Assembly (NCBI RefSeq): GCF_001434895.1
Contig: NZ_AZEE01000029.1
Location: forward strand, 37,257-101,256
Source of the DNA: Secundilactobacillus odoratitofui DSM 19909 = JCM 15043
GTDB lineage: Bacteria; Bacillota; Bacilli; Lactobacillales; Lactobacillaceae
Direction of reading: 5' to 3'
DNA length: 64,000 nt
Shown here: piece by piece, positions 63,809 through 64,000 of the stretch
Layout: each line of letters opens with the position of its first letter
Position numbering within the stretch: the stretch's first letter is position 1
The notes under the pieces: model-generated
Databases searched by the model: none
Seen by the model: the letters and a program-made list of their open reading frames with translations, nothing else
What the model was told of the DNA's origin: nothing
Position numbers and translations under genes: made by a program

Positions 63809-64000
63809 TAGCCGTAGTGCCAGAAGCAGACTGGTTGGCGGGTGGTGGCAGTGAAAAATGATGTTAGGGTGAAGTGGCGCAAGAAGTGTACTTTCTTCTT
63901 GGGTTACTTCACCCTTACATCATTGGACGAATCAGAGACCTGCTTTTCGGGCTCTGGTTCGAGGGTGAAAACGCCAAGCGGTTGAACCCGGTCCCACAGC
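63809..64000. repeat. Direct repeat of about 190 bp, copy 2 (reaches the window end)
   Basis: Nearly identical to 58143-58335, in the same orientation, including the inner hairpin ATGTTAGGGTGAAGT/ACTTCACCCTTACAT. The window end truncates the following sequence. No gene is seen between 63411 and 64000. Confidence 0.9.

Overview
The window looks like chromosomal DNA of a member of the Lactobacillaceae (low-to-moderate GC Firmicutes). The pointers are Gram-positive ribosome binding sites, T-box and TPP leaders, a type I-E CRISPR repeat ending in GTGATCC, a giant KxYKxGKxW/LPXTG surface protein, and many lactobacillar-type regulators and transporters. No species is claimed. No rRNA, tRNA or complete insertion sequence was recognised.

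Layout. 1-8625 (minus strand): a type I-E cas operon cas3-cas8e-cse2-cas7-cas5-cas6e-cas1-cas2, with cas2 cut by the window start. 8626-8835: cas promoter region and a two-repeat mini-CRISPR unit made of diverged repeats. 8860-9048: a small acidic protein. 9111-12733: the main CRISPR array, 60 repeats and 59 spacers, transcribed leftward from a leader at about 12734-12830. 12946-21707: an AT-rich accessory island. It holds a 129-aa protein, two copies of a structured RNA, a PD-(D/E)XK nuclease, a 5-cytosine methyltransferase, a PLD-nuclease/SF2-helicase fusion, a ParB-like protein, and remnants of a type IIG restriction gene and a Nudix gene. 21931-41881: K+ channel, two matrixin-like proteases, a two-component system, GT39/GT2 glycosyltransferases, a TetR-controlled MMPL exporter, tag, and metE-metF under a Met T-box. 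41945-49978: a TPP-riboswitch operon of allantoinase-like hydrolase and NCS1 permease, gshA behind a T-box, an Mga-like regulator and a TetR regulator. 50164-57276: a 2370-aa LPXTG adhesin. 58526-63373: a MerR-controlled MFS pump with a DUF4811 protein, and a padR-DUF1700-DUF4097 envelope operon whose last gene carries an in-frame amber codon. Long hairpin intergenic elements recur from about 23.8 kb to the end.

Most interesting point. Just upstream of cas3 two degenerate CRISPR repeats keep their hairpins and the GTGATCC handle, and have their own extended -10 promoter placed as in the main array leader. They flank a 21-nt pseudo-spacer that matches the cas operon 5' leader next to an AAC motif. 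Within the first 15 spacer positions the only mismatches are 6 and 12, the positions that Cascade does not read. This is the expected design of a Cas-regulating guide RNA through which Cascade represses its own operon. The main array independently supports a pyrimidine at PAM position -1: 58 of 59 spacers begin with C or T in the transcribed direction.

Other leads are the duplicated, covarying RNA upstream of two island genes, a candidate promoter-to-terminator small RNA after the histidine kinase, the TPP-riboswitch/allantoinase pairing, a T-box with a second terminator before gshA, and families of long palindromic intergenic repeats.
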